A stretch of DNA of 64,000 nucleotides from Actinomycetota bacterium (GTDB taxonomy: Bacteria > Actinomycetota > Acidimicrobiia > Acidimicrobiales > Ilumatobacteraceae), in contig VGCD01000001.1 in assembly GCA_016870215.1 (NCBI GenBank), positions 243,178 to 307,177 of the forward strand, given 5' to 3'. The notes beneath the pieces are model-generated. The model searched no databases and was not told where the DNA came from. It worked only from the letters and a program-made list of their open reading frames with translations. Both the position numbers and the translations under genes were made by a program. Shown one piece after another: positions 36,101-43,272 of this stretch. How positions within the stretch are numbered: the first letter of the stretch is position 1; every line of letters starts with the position of its first letter.

Positions 36101-36228
36101 GCTGCACGCTGGAGTCAAAGAACAAGAGAGTCAAGGCTCCGAAGAACAACGCGTACTGCGTCGTCTCCGCAGGAAGCAATATTTCTGGCGCGATTACCGG
36201 ACGTTCAGTGATTGTAAAGGTCGGTTGA
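33187..36228 (+). CDS. large lipoprotein with delta-60-type beta-propeller repeats
   Basis: 1013 residues. Lipoprotein signal MKKLQALVLGIALALVATAC with Cys20. Residues 45-750 contain repeats of the pattern (Y/V)-(V/I/F)-(G/A)-G-(D/N/K/S)-F: WIGGDFNTIG, YIGGDFNSSL, YFGGNFTRAV, VAGDFTTLNG, VVGGNFNVAG, YVGGKFDSVGG, YVGGSFTGFNG, VAGDFTTMS. This is the delta-60/DUF5122-like propeller. The C-terminal 200 residues look Fn3/Ig-like (KSMTVTFVAPAGIKNVKIRAYPSGKSLTC). Surface anchored, probably binding. A GGGGG SD precedes the ATG. Confidence 0.85.
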   Translation: MKKLQALVLGIALALVATACGQSQETAVYVEEDTERNAALATDDGQPFFGISCCVKDIAKDSQGNFWIGGDFNTIGRVTGGATQVFLGSTEKVLPRVSGIVYKVLSDGNNGYYLAGLIGAVGTARTASIVHVGADGNLDRSFAAAIPAGIPVIDLAVGTDNNNARVLYAAVPNGILKVDATTGASLGTLALTFRGFEAVPQVVKLESVSRGLVVTGSFLVARAVITGAIVVNKDGSHAASVSLFNRDANGTTNWGEAIAIDSYKTSLGADAIYIGGDFNSSLVWTAANGAAVEPEAVGNATRLLWENAGVKVVPTAKFEGGTVNAISVGATGFVSTVYFGGNFTRAVASNTLDVQRLAALVENLASGARTIEAAGSANSTVSTLLYSKNGSSDTLFVAGDFTTLNGAPHYGLAFMAKRVSGWGVVTVIRFIKTDGVINSAAVGSSGLVVGGNFNVAGYPIGTLLRTDPDGRILPQSIPNPPNGPVNALAVDNGMVYVGGKFDSVGGNLVTSFVRYLESGEYDPRMQVRLTQDFDVAEVKDIVFNGDKLYVGGSFTGFNGVGNRNFITVDSRRFISLAGRQWESTNGPVRSIAVSPDGSKVAVAGDFTTMSVVGRNGLAVIDETAGAITDFLTGAARGSRVNSVAFAPSGDSLYLAYEAGDSPLVHQGLNRQVIKRFPDIGGKIEVLSVGGGKVYAGLSDRQLRVVDISTNTVLSGFSGFPLGTTALVADADGAWMAGRGFKIGENPVYGPVRISADGKIEVSPSAEANARLIASQVNETVSSVPAEPEVVNTTPVADSPVFATGDVAVAPLPIIETLVSAATSAGSGRVSDAAGNVYGYRIAADGTISLDRADIERSTSRSLMVTKLKPGNKSMTVTFVAPAGIKNVKIRAYPSGKSLTCSPGKKTACTIKNLNPQFSYRFTVEGMLGKKKAVSPRSFATKPVVTVRRGSTVSLTTIVGKASGSTKYSVTGGCTLESKNKRVKAPKNNAYCVVSAGSNISGAITGRSVIVKVG

Positions 36229-36309
36229 TGACAAACAAGTGATTGCGAAGCCGCCGCCTCGGTCGGCAGGTCTATCCTTGGCTGAATACGAATTCAGCGT
36301 TGGAGCCTG

Positions 36310-38313
36310 TTGGTCGCGGCGGCAGGTCTCGTACTTGCTGGCTGTTCAAGTGGAGGTGCGTCTTCTACTGATTTAGAAGTCGTACCAGTTGCTTCCGGTC
36401 TAACGGTCACCGCCGACTCTTTCACGTTTGCAAACTTTCCTTCGCAGACAATCACCGAAGAATTCAACACCGATGACTTGGTGGAGATGTTCGGAAATGG
36501 TTCCGACGTGTGCCGTGGGGGTACGACACCTTGCGTCGCAACGCCAGAGGCCGCAGCGTTTGCGCGGATGGTGAATCAGGCGCGCACCTCTGGTCATTGC
36601 GAGGGCCTCGTCGTGCTCGCAGCATCGCGATTCATTCGGAAAGTAGAACCGAAAACATCGGCACTCGGCAAAGACGTTGACGTCCTCCATGCCATCTTGC
36701 GCGCCTTCGCAACACAATTCATTCCCGAAACTCAAGACGAGGCAGATTCATTCGCCAAGAAGTCACTCAAGGAGATTGTCGCAGCTCTTGCTATCAGTTT
36801 TGCGAGTGGAGCACCCGAGTACTCACTCGGTGTATACACCGCAACGGGTGGGCACGCACTTTTGCCATACGCACTCGAATTTCCAGACAAAGACACAGCC
36901 ATTATCAAGGTGTATGACTCCAACTGGCCAGGTGCAGACCGTTATGTCACCGTCGATTTGGCCAAGGGTGAGTGGAGTTTTTCATTTTCCGGAAAAGACC
37001 CTGCCAATAACCCGAAGATATGGCGCGGGAAAAAGGGCGACATTGACCTCATCTCCTTGAAGACTCGTGAGAATGGTTCGTGTCCGTTTTGTTCGATCGA
37101 CAAAGTAGTGAAGTCGACCACGTTCCTTATCCGCAGTGTCGACACTGAGTGGAGCATCGAGACAGATGACGGCGTCGTGTCTCCCGCGGCCGGGATTGTC
37201 GGAGCAACAATCGCGCGACCTTTACGGTCACCTGGTGTTGAGCAGCAATCGGGGAGTCCCGTGGACTATGTCATCACGGTTCCTGTCACGAACAAAAAGG
37301 TGAAGGTGAAAGCGCCAAAAGAATCGAAGATCTTTGCAATGACTCCGACTGCAATGGTGGAAGTGTCTCTTCCACAAGGCACAGCCGGTGACGTTCTGTT
37401 TACTGAAGGCAGTGCAATTGTCGACGAGGCAACAGCCACAGTGACCGTTGCTGCGGGCGACAACGCCGGAACTGCATCTGGCGAGGGAGCAAGTGTGGAG
37501 GTAACACCAGATGGTGTCACTGCATCGGTTGTGGGCGCCGACGGAAAACCCGTCGCTACCACGACCAATACGTCTGCACCAGTGGTTGAAGTTGTCGGGG
37601 CGGGTGCTCCCAGCCTTCCTGCCGGAACCAATTATGTGCAGCGAAGTGATGATGGTGCCGGAACCGTGAAGGAAAAAGTCGTCGGAGCAGATGGTTCCGT
37701 CACTGAGACAGAGAGCAAGGGCGGCTTGCCCTCAACCTCGACATCAGTTGCGTTGAGTAAAGGTCTTGCAGGTACTCCAAATTCTTCTGGTGGTACCACG
37801 CCGTCCTCTTCGGCAGGTGGTGATGGTTCAGTGAGCACGACACCAGATTCGCCAGACAGTGGTGCGAACGACGCCGGACAGGCAACGACGAAGCCGACCA
37901 CAAATGGTGGAACTCAGCAGAGCACGAATACCACGCGTTCTCCGGCAACGACGTCTGCCCCTGCTGCACGTACCACTGTGAACGTCACGTTCAACCTTGA
38001 TGAGTGGTCACTCGGACTTTCTGACCTTGGATCCTCGGGTTTCACTGCAACGTCAAACAAGGGTGGGTCATGTGGCGACGTCGGATGCCTTGAAGGGTTG
38101 AGTATCGAATTTGATGGAGGTGGCACCGATGCCTCGGGTGCATCAAAAGCTGTGCCCTTCACTTTCACTATGTCCGTAGTTGCGGTGCCTTTCTCCGTGC
38201 GATGCGGTGGCTCCGGATCGTGGATCCAGAGCCAGGGCAGTGGCTCATCCCATCGGGCGTCGTGCACCATCTCGAATGTCACCAATGACGATGTCGTGTA
38301 CCTACGGGTCTGA
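36310..38313 (+). CDS. lipoprotein with papain-like (C-H-N) domain and Ser/Thr linker
   Basis: 667 residues. A very short signal (MVAAAGLVLAGC, lipobox LAGC, Cys12) lacks the usual positive n-region, so the start (TTG with GGAG upstream) is doubtful. Residues 80-215 show a papain-like layout: ARTSGHCEGLVVLA (Cys97), GGHALLPYALE (His182) and VYDSNWPGADRYVT (Asn205/Asp203). This suggests a cysteine peptidase or peptidase-like fold. Then come strand-rich segments, a 150-residue Ser/Thr/Gly/Pro linker and a C-terminal domain with paired cysteines (GGSCGDVGCLEG, VRCGGS, ASCTISN). It lies 82 nt after the propeller lipoprotein. Confidence 0.8.
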   Translation: MVAAAGLVLAGCSSGGASSTDLEVVPVASGLTVTADSFTFANFPSQTITEEFNTDDLVEMFGNGSDVCRGGTTPCVATPEAAAFARMVNQARTSGHCEGLVVLAASRFIRKVEPKTSALGKDVDVLHAILRAFATQFIPETQDEADSFAKKSLKEIVAALAISFASGAPEYSLGVYTATGGHALLPYALEFPDKDTAIIKVYDSNWPGADRYVTVDLAKGEWSFSFSGKDPANNPKIWRGKKGDIDLISLKTRENGSCPFCSIDKVVKSTTFLIRSVDTEWSIETDDGVVSPAAGIVGATIARPLRSPGVEQQSGSPVDYVITVPVTNKKVKVKAPKESKIFAMTPTAMVEVSLPQGTAGDVLFTEGSAIVDEATATVTVAAGDNAGTASGEGASVEVTPDGVTASVVGADGKPVATTTNTSAPVVEVVGAGAPSLPAGTNYVQRSDDGAGTVKEKVVGADGSVTETESKGGLPSTSTSVALSKGLAGTPNSSGGTTPSSSAGGDGSVSTTPDSPDSGANDAGQATTKPTTNGGTQQSTNTTRSPATTSAPAARTTVNVTFNLDEWSLGLSDLGSSGFTATSNKGGSCGDVGCLEGLSIEFDGGGTDASGASKAVPFTFTMSVVAVPFSVRCGGSGSWIQSQGSGSSHRASCTISNVTNDDVVYLRV

Positions 38314-38385
38314 TAGGTGATTTTCCCTTCGTACATTTACGACCGGGCTGGCAACGCACCAGCGTGGCGCACGATTCCTGTCAAG

Positions 38386-38391
38386 TAATTT
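38386..38391 (+). promoter_or_regulatory. -10 element of a leaderless amidotransferase transcript
   Basis: TAATTT ends 6 nt before ATG 38398; no SD is visible. Confidence 0.45.
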
Positions 38392-38397
38392 TGTCGC

Positions 38398-39060
38398 ATG
38401 ATCGAGTCGCCTCGAAGCGTCGTTGTTCTCGCGCACGATGATGTCGCTCATGAGCTAGGTCCTATTGGTTCTTGGCTCAATTCACATGGTGCAGAGGTTC
38501 ATCGCGTGTCGCGCGATTCATCTATCAACTTGCCTGATGCGGAGTTGCTCATCGTCATGGGTTCACCGCTGAGCGTTGCCCGAGGTCACTGCGCACCTGG
38601 CCAACAACAAGAGATTGACATCGTGCGCGAATGGGTGACCACTGATCGCCCGTATCTCGGCATCTGCTTTGGTGCACAAGTGTTGGCGAAGGCACTAGGC
38701 GGGGAGGTAGAGCGGATGGGTAGGACCCACCGTTCCTATGCGCCTCTCGACACCGAGCTTGACGAGTTGAAGGGCAGATGGGCACTGTGGCACGAGGATG
38801 CGATTGTCGCTCCAAGTACGAGTCAGGTTCACGCGAGAGTTCCTTGCGCAGATGTCGCGTTCTCTCAGGGCCGCGCCTGGGGTTTGCAAGTGCATATTGA
38901 ATTCACCGCGGACATCGTTGAGCGTCTCGGAGAGAGAATGAATGTGCCAGAAGAACAGTGGCGACCTCTCGCAGACGGTCTTCGAGAAGATGTCACTGCG
39001 GGGGAGACCCGTGTTTGGTCCTTGATGGACCACATTTGGTCATCGATTGCACCTGATTGA
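38398..39060 (+). CDS. class I glutamine amidotransferase-like protein
   Basis: 220 residues. The nucleophile elbow is YLGICFGAQVLAKALGG, and the His/Glu pair is in GLQVHIEFTADIV, where the more usual HPE is HIE. This matches the stand-alone GATase1 family (GuaA-N-like, YfeJ/gamma-glutamyl-type), which act on amines or polyamine conjugates or have unknown targets. Partner synthetase not present. The gene is followed by a weak hairpin/T-tract and then a tRNA. Confidence 0.82.
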   Translation: MIESPRSVVVLAHDDVAHELGPIGSWLNSHGAEVHRVSRDSSINLPDAELLIVMGSPLSVARGHCAPGQQQEIDIVREWVTTDRPYLGICFGAQVLAKALGGEVERMGRTHRSYAPLDTELDELKGRWALWHEDAIVAPSTSQVHARVPCADVAFSQGRAWGLQVHIEFTADIVERLGERMNVPEEQWRPLADGLREDVTAGETRVWSLMDHIWSSIAPD

Positions 39061-39074
39061 GGCGTGTGCCTGAC

Positions 39075-39096
39075 ACTGGTGGCGTCCCCAGTTTTT
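39075..39096 (+). terminator. possible rho-independent terminator after the amidotransferase
   Basis: ACTGG (39075-39079) pairs with CCAGT (39088-39092) across an 8-nt loop, and the stem runs into a T-tract ending at 39096. The stem is short, so it is weak. Confidence 0.35.
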
Positions 39097-39115
39097 GTCT
39101 TGCTAGTAACGCCGG

Positions 39116-39121
39116 TAGCGT
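39116..39121 (+). promoter_or_regulatory. possible -10 element of tRNA-Val (TAC)
   Basis: TAGCGT in a GGTAGCGTTG context, similar to the GGTATCGTT motifs before two other tRNAs; a TTGTCT lies 15 nt further upstream. Confidence 0.4.
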
Positions 39122-39131
39122 TGAAAATCTC

Positions 39132-39205
39132 GGGCGTTTAGCTCAGTTGGCTAGAGCACTTCCCTTACAAGGAAGATGTCGGGGGTTCGAGTCCCTCAAC
39201 GCCCA
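39132..39205 (+). tRNA. tRNA-Val (TAC)
   Basis: A 74-nt cloverleaf with acceptor GGGCGTT/AACGCCC, anticodon stem CTTCC/GGAAG around loop CTTACAA (anticodon TAC), and T-loop TTCGAGT. No CCA is encoded. Its 3' end overlaps the last codons of the convergent DUF1801/HhH gene. Confidence 0.96.
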
Positions 39206-39795
39206 CTTTTAAATCTGATGCCGACACGTTTCATTTCCGATATCACCGCTGCTTCGGCACGACTGCCTATTCCATGGATGTTTCGAAACTCGGCTTGAGT
39301 TAGCCGCCGAAGGTCGCGAAGGTCAAAGAGGTTGTTGTCGATGAGCCCCCGTCGTGCAGGAGCTGCCAATCCGATGCGACGCCAATATCCATCGTGAGAC
39401 GAGTACTTCGACACGTCGACGGTTCCTTGTTTGACAGGACATTGAGATATCCGTGCAGAAATCAATTTCTTCAGGAGCGCGCGAGACAGCGGCTCGTCAA
39501 CTGGCACGTGAATCGCGCTCTTGGTCGTCGAGAAATCTTTCAGCTCCTTGACAAAACCTGAGAGGGTTGAACCGCTGAATGGGTAGTAACCGACATGGTG
39601 CTTGGCACCCTTCAGCCCGGCGACGATTGTGCCGTTCACCCGAAAGGCAGGCATTCCGTAACTCACAACTTCCTCTGCCGTTGGAATGATCGCGAGTATT
39701 CGCTCCCGCATGGCGAGCATCGTTTTTCGTTGGGGACATGGCTCTTGGTGGTACAGGTGAGCAATCGCCGAAGGAAGTCTCCTGGACATCAGCAC
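39196..39795 (-). CDS. DUF1801-like protein with C-terminal helix-hairpin-helix domain
   Basis: 199 residues. The N-terminal two thirds resemble the YdhG/DUF1801 fold: ILAIIPTAEEVVSYGMPAFRVNGTIVAGLKGAKHHVGYYPFSGSTL and STTKSAIHVPVDEPLSRALLKKLISAR. The C-terminal 50 residues (NNLFDLRDLRRLTQAEFRNIHGIGSRAEAAVISEM) look like an HhH or RNA-polymerase-alpha CTD-type module. The stop codon lies inside the 3' acceptor of tRNA-Val. A start further in (MLAMRERIL, near 39720) is possible. Function unknown. Confidence 0.75.
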   Translation of the reverse strand: MLMSRRLPSAIAHLYHQEPCPQRKTMLAMRERILAIIPTAEEVVSYGMPAFRVNGTIVAGLKGAKHHVGYYPFSGSTLSGFVKELKDFSTTKSAIHVPVDEPLSRALLKKLISARISQCPVKQGTVDVSKYSSHDGYWRRIGLAAPARRGLIDNNLFDLRDLRRLTQAEFRNIHGIGSRAEAAVISEMKRVGIRFKSGR

Positions 39796-39940
39796 AGTTT
39801 GTCATGGCATTCTCCGTGGTCAATACCGGCAAGGTTTCCGAGAGGTAGACGAGCTGCGCGTTCCAAGTTGTAGTTCACGTAGTCTTTGTCGAGAGGTCAT
39901 GGTGCAGCGAGAGGCTGTCACCAATATCTAGGGGGAACAC

Positions 39941-40327
39941 ATGGCAACAACGGTTGGTCAGTACTGCATCAATGTCTCGAGCATCGAGGCATCTGAAAAG
40001 TTCTACACAGACATCATCGGGTTGAAAGTGCAATCACGTACCGAAATTCCAGGTGTACATGAAATTGTTCTTGCTGCCGACCAAGGTGGTGGACGCCTTC
40101 AGCTTGCTGAGCACTACGAAGCTCCGAAGCCAATTGACCATGGTTGGGCGCTCTGGAAGATCTACTTCAATGTCGACGACTGTGTCGCTGTGCATGACGC
40201 TGCTGTTGCGGCAGGCTTCAGATCCACGATGGAGCCGAAGCGGCTTGACAGATGGCCAGTGACTGTCGCATTCATCGTCGACCCAGACGGTTACACCATC
40301 GAGTTGCTGCAGCATCACCGCGACTGA
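39941..40327 (+). CDS. VOC-superfamily (glyoxalase/dioxygenase-fold) protein
   Basis: 128 residues in two beta-alpha-beta-beta-beta units: VGQYCINVSSIEASEKFYTDIIGLKVQSR then WALWKIYFNVDDCVAVHDAAVAAGFRSTMEPKRLDRWPVTVAFIVDPDGYTIELLQ. The C-terminal DPDGYTIEL with the metal-ligand Glu is standard for VOC proteins. The first metal ligand (usually His near residue 8) is replaced by Cys/Asn. Substrate unknown. GGGGGAA before the ATG serves as SD. Confidence 0.85.
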   Translation: MATTVGQYCINVSSIEASEKFYTDIIGLKVQSRTEIPGVHEIVLAADQGGGRLQLAEHYEAPKPIDHGWALWKIYFNVDDCVAVHDAAVAAGFRSTMEPKRLDRWPVTVAFIVDPDGYTIELLQHHRD

Positions 40328-40338
40328 ATCGCGAAGAC

Positions 40339-40518
40339 TTAGTCGCGTAAGACATACGAGGTCATGGACAGTGACCCGTATGCGCAGCCTTCTGCGAATG
40401 AAGCAAGAGGTCTGCCCGTTGCCGAAGCGATTCCTGCAATGTAAAAAAGTGGCATGAAATGTTCGGGCGTCGGAGCAACGCGCTTGAACAAGTCATGTTG
40501 CTGAATCGAGGGTAGGTC
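40339..40518 (-). pseudogene. C-terminal remnant of a LigB/DODA-type extradiol dioxygenase
   Basis: Minus-strand reading gives ADLPSIQQHDLFKRVAPTPEHFMPLFYIAGIASATGRPL and then SFAEGCAYGSLSMTSYVL, ending in a stop at 40339. This is the characteristic C-terminus of 4,5-DOPA/aromatic ring-opening dioxygenases (class III, LigB). The rest of the gene, including the metal site, is missing; the remnant starts right after the enoyl-CoA hydratase stop. It has no start codon and is not functional. Confidence 0.75.
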
Positions 40519-40521
40519 TGC

Positions 40522-41319
40522 CTAGTCATTGAGGGAATCCGGGGTGCCTGTCCAGCGTGGAGGGCGCTTCTCGATAAACGCTTGCACTCCCTCGCGGGCA
40601 TCACTGAGCGCCATCAACTTGTGATGAAGGTGCGTTTCGAAATGGTTCATCTCCTCGGCAGTCATTCCCCAAGAGCGCCACAGAGCAGCCTTGCTGGCCG
40701 CTGCTGAAGCGGGCGCCACATTCACGGCGATGTCATGGGCGAGTGTCTGTGCTCGTTCAAGCACTTCGTTGTTCGGTAACACTTCTCCGCAGATGCCCAT
40801 ACGGTGCGCCTCAGTACCGTCGAATGTGCGGCCAGTGAGAAGAACATCGGCAGCTGTTGCAAATCCGGCGATGCGCGGAAGTGTCCAGTGCGACATTGCA
40901 TCGCCCAACATTCCTCGACGAGCTTGCACAATGCCGTACTTGGCGTCTTTGGCAAAGATGCGTAGGTCGCAGTGCAGGGTGATGGTGAATCCGATGCCTA
41001 TTGCATGACCATTCACAGCAGCGATCACTGGCTTACGAACCTTCCACGCCGGGAAGGACACGCCTTCAGAGCTGAAGGACGAGGTGTCGCGCGGGCGAAA
41101 CGTGTCGGCGCCCGACGACAAGTCGGCACCGGCACAAAATGCGGGTGGGGTTCCGGTCAGCACCACAGCTCGGATGTCGTCGTCGCCGTCGCATCGTCTG
41201 AACGCGTCAGACAATTCATCACCCATGCCATCGCCAAAGGCATTACGCACATCTGGTCTGTTCAAGGTGATGGTGACGACACCATTCGAGACGTCGAACA
41301 AAATGGTGCGGTACGTCAT
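40522..41319 (-). CDS. enoyl-CoA hydratase/isomerase family protein
   Basis: 265 residues of the crotonase fold: VVTITLNRPDVRNAFGDGMGDEL, AVVLTGTPPAFCAGADLSSG (oxyanion-hole region), KPVIAAVNGHAIGIGFTITLHCDLRIFAKDAKYG and a C-terminal KRPPRWTG. The Gly-Ile-Gly oxyanion segment is intact. Likely beta-oxidation type. Its start overlaps the upstream oxidoreductase stop by 4 nt, so the two are co-transcribed. Confidence 0.9.
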   Translation of the reverse strand: MTYRTILFDVSNGVVTITLNRPDVRNAFGDGMGDELSDAFRRCDGDDDIRAVVLTGTPPAFCAGADLSSGADTFRPRDTSSFSSEGVSFPAWKVRKPVIAAVNGHAIGIGFTITLHCDLRIFAKDAKYGIVQARRGMLGDAMSHWTLPRIAGFATAADVLLTGRTFDGTEAHRMGICGEVLPNNEVLERAQTLAHDIAVNVAPASAAASKAALWRSWGMTAEEMNHFETHLHHKLMALSDAREGVQAFIEKRPPRWTGTPDSLND

Positions 41320-42350
41320 CGCGAACGCACCTCGTCAAAAGCTTCGATGAACTCAGCAAGGAGGTCGTCGTCAGGCGTGAACGCAGGGAAGTAGGCGCAG
41401 ACACGCGACGCGAAAGAGCCCACACGAGCAATGATCTGTTCGGCACATTGTTTCGGCGTGCCAAAGACCCCGATGCGTTCCATCAGGTCATCAGAAATGA
41501 GTGAGGTCATCTCTGCCCATTGACCCCGCTTCGACATTTCGTTGAGTCGTGGTTGAAGGTCACCCGCACCTTCTGCGTCAAGCACTGACTTGTATGACGG
41601 AGTGGACCCGTAAAAGGCCATCAGGGTCTTGATGTTCTTGGCACGCTCGAGTTCTTCGTCGGTTCGTCCCATTCCCACGATGATTTCTGCAATCAGTTCG
41701 ACTTCGGAACTATCGCGCTGGGTTGAGGTGAGTCCGCGTTGCACCGCGGGGAGCGTCACGGTGGAGAGGTGAGCCGCAGAGTTGAACGGCATGATCAGAA
41801 TTCCATCGGCCTCGGCTGCCGCCATCTGCGTCATCTTCGGACCAAGTGCACCGACGAGAACCTTCGGTACACCGTAGGGGTTCGGTCCCGGGTTGAAGTT
41901 CGGAGTCATCAGAGTGTGGCGAGTGAACCGGCCTTCGTATCGCAACGGAGTGCCGTGTTGCCACGAATCGAGAATTGCGCGCGTGGCTTGCACCCACTCA
42001 CGCATCCGTTCGACGGGCTCAGACCAGGTGGACCCGTATCGCTTCTCAATGTGCGGTCGAATTTGTGAGCCGATGCCGAGGCTGAAGCGACCTCGCGACA
42101 GTTGTCCAAGGTCCCAAGCCGCATGTGCAAGGTGAAGAGGGCTGCGAGGAAAGGCGATGGCAACGTTCGTCATCAGGTCAAGTGAGCACACCGGCGCTGC
42201 TGCGACCAAGGGGAAGAACAGATCGTGGGCATTTTCAAAGGTGAAAATGCCATCGACCCCTAGATCTTGCAATTCGCGAGCACGCGTTGCGGCATTGTCA
42301 AGTGGAGCTCCCAACCAGACATCAAGTTTCAGCGGCGCCACAACGCTCAA
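41316..42350 (-). CDS. luciferase-like (LLM class) F420-type oxidoreductase
   Basis: 344 residues: LKLDVWLGAPLDNAATRARELQDLGVDGIFTFENAHDLF, LAHAAWDLGQLSRGRFSLGIGSQIRPHIEKRYG and VPKVLVGALGPKMTQMAAAEADGILI. This matches the F420-dependent TIGR03617-like group. It forms a two-gene unit with the enoyl-CoA hydratase and lies just downstream of an ABC transporter scar. Substrate unknown; F420 use is inferred from the family. Confidence 0.85.
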   Translation of the reverse strand: MSVVAPLKLDVWLGAPLDNAATRARELQDLGVDGIFTFENAHDLFFPLVAAAPVCSLDLMTNVAIAFPRSPLHLAHAAWDLGQLSRGRFSLGIGSQIRPHIEKRYGSTWSEPVERMREWVQATRAILDSWQHGTPLRYEGRFTRHTLMTPNFNPGPNPYGVPKVLVGALGPKMTQMAAAEADGILIMPFNSAAHLSTVTLPAVQRGLTSTQRDSSEVELIAEIIVGMGRTDEELERAKNIKTLMAFYGSTPSYKSVLDAEGAGDLQPRLNEMSKRGQWAEMTSLISDDLMERIGVFGTPKQCAEQIIARVGSFASRVCAYFPAFTPDDDLLAEFIEAFDEVRSR

Positions 42351-42373
42351 CGGTAGTCGCCGTTCGCGGTCGA

Positions 42374-42678
42374 CTACGAGGCGATGTCGCGTCGCTCAAA
42401 GGCGCGTGTCGACGAGGTGATCAGAACGCTGGTCACCGCGAGGCAAAGAAGTGTTTGGCCAGTATCGAGGCCTTCTGTGAGCGGTGTCGTGCCAATAGTC
42501 CACCTGATGTGATCGAAATCAACCCCATCAACATGCGCATCAGAGTTGTCTTGCCTGTGCCATTTGGACCGAGCAGGCCGACAATCGACCCCTCATCAAC
42601 TTTCAAGGTCACATCCTGAAGTCCGACGTGGCGGCCGTAAGACTTCGATAGACGAATTGTCTCGATAGGTAGCGGCAT
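42374..42678 (-). pseudogene. ABC exporter scar: ATPase head joined to ABC-2 permease tail
   Basis: From ATG 42678 the minus strand reads a normal ABC ATPase start (IRLSKSYGRHVGLQDVTLKV, Walker A GLLGPNGTGKTTLMRMLMGL, then SGG) up to about 42503. From there a different frame encodes a membrane-protein tail, GTTPLTEGLDTGQTLL, CLAVTSVLITSSTRAFERRDIAS and a stop at 42374, as in ABC-2 permeases. Signature, Walker B and most of the permease are gone. One deletion across an ATPase-permease operon explains this. Confidence 0.75.
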
Positions 42679-42770
42679 CTCGCCATTGAACGTGGAGATG
42701 CGGAGGGACTGTTCGTTGAGGCGACCTCTTCGGGACGCTTGTGCGAAGAAAAGTGACGTTTGTGTCGGTG

Positions 42771-43259
42771 TTAAACGGTCTGAATTCGACGCGAGATGTC
42801 GCTGCACTCTTCGCAGACAGACTCAGGAAGAATGCCGATGCGCATCATTGCGTAGAATATCTTGCAGCCGATGCACACCCCTGCGAATGCTTCGAGACTT
42901 GCAGCGCCGGCAAGCATTGCAACGACGATGCGTGACGCGGTGCCAAGGTCAAGTGCAAGGAGAATGCTTGCAGTGATTGTGAAAGCGGCACCAATTCCTT
43001 GAGCGAAGCGCTTCGGTGGGCCGGGGCACAACTTGTGCTTGATGTTCATCTTCGGCACGATGACCTTTGTGGCCAAGAGCCCGAGCGGACTGAATCGGGG
43101 GCCCGAGAGAACACGCGCTACGAAGCCGTACGTGAGCGGTAGAAGAATCCAGCTGTTACCCGTTGCCACGTAAGCAAGTGACATTGCGACAGCACCGGTC
43201 GCAACAATGCGCGCTGCGGTCTCGTTAACGATGGAAGGAAAGGACAGAAGTGATGCCAC
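42771..43259 (-). CDS. DUF4395 family membrane protein
   Basis: 162 residues, with about four transmembrane helices in two pairs. The family pattern is visible: FVARVLSGPRFSPLGLLATKVIVPK, LCPGPPKRFAQGIGAAFT and the C-terminal cysteine pairs AFAGVCIGCKIFYAMMRIGILPESVCEEC. DUF4395 proteins are often near thiosulfate/thioredoxin genes; function unknown. GTG start; a minus-strand TAGGCT ends 6 nt upstream, right next to the tandem hairpin array. Confidence 0.85.
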   Translation of the reverse strand: MASLLSFPSIVNETAARIVATGAVAMSLAYVATGNSWILLPLTYGFVARVLSGPRFSPLGLLATKVIVPKMNIKHKLCPGPPKRFAQGIGAAFTITASILLALDLGTASRIVVAMLAGAASLEAFAGVCIGCKIFYAMMRIGILPESVCEECSDISRRIQTV

Positions 43260-43265
43260 GCCGTG

Positions 43266-43271
43266 AGCCTA
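43266..43271 (-). promoter_or_regulatory. -10 element of a leaderless DUF4395 transcript
   Basis: Minus-strand TAGGCT ends 6 nt before GTG 43259 and begins one base from the hairpin repeats, so the -35/spacer region falls inside the repeat array. Confidence 0.5.
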
Positions 43272-43272
43272 C

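Noticed and set aside
36310..38313. Secretion-linked toxin
   Set aside because: The papain-like triad alone is not enough; no toxin, immunity or secretion-system partner lies nearby.
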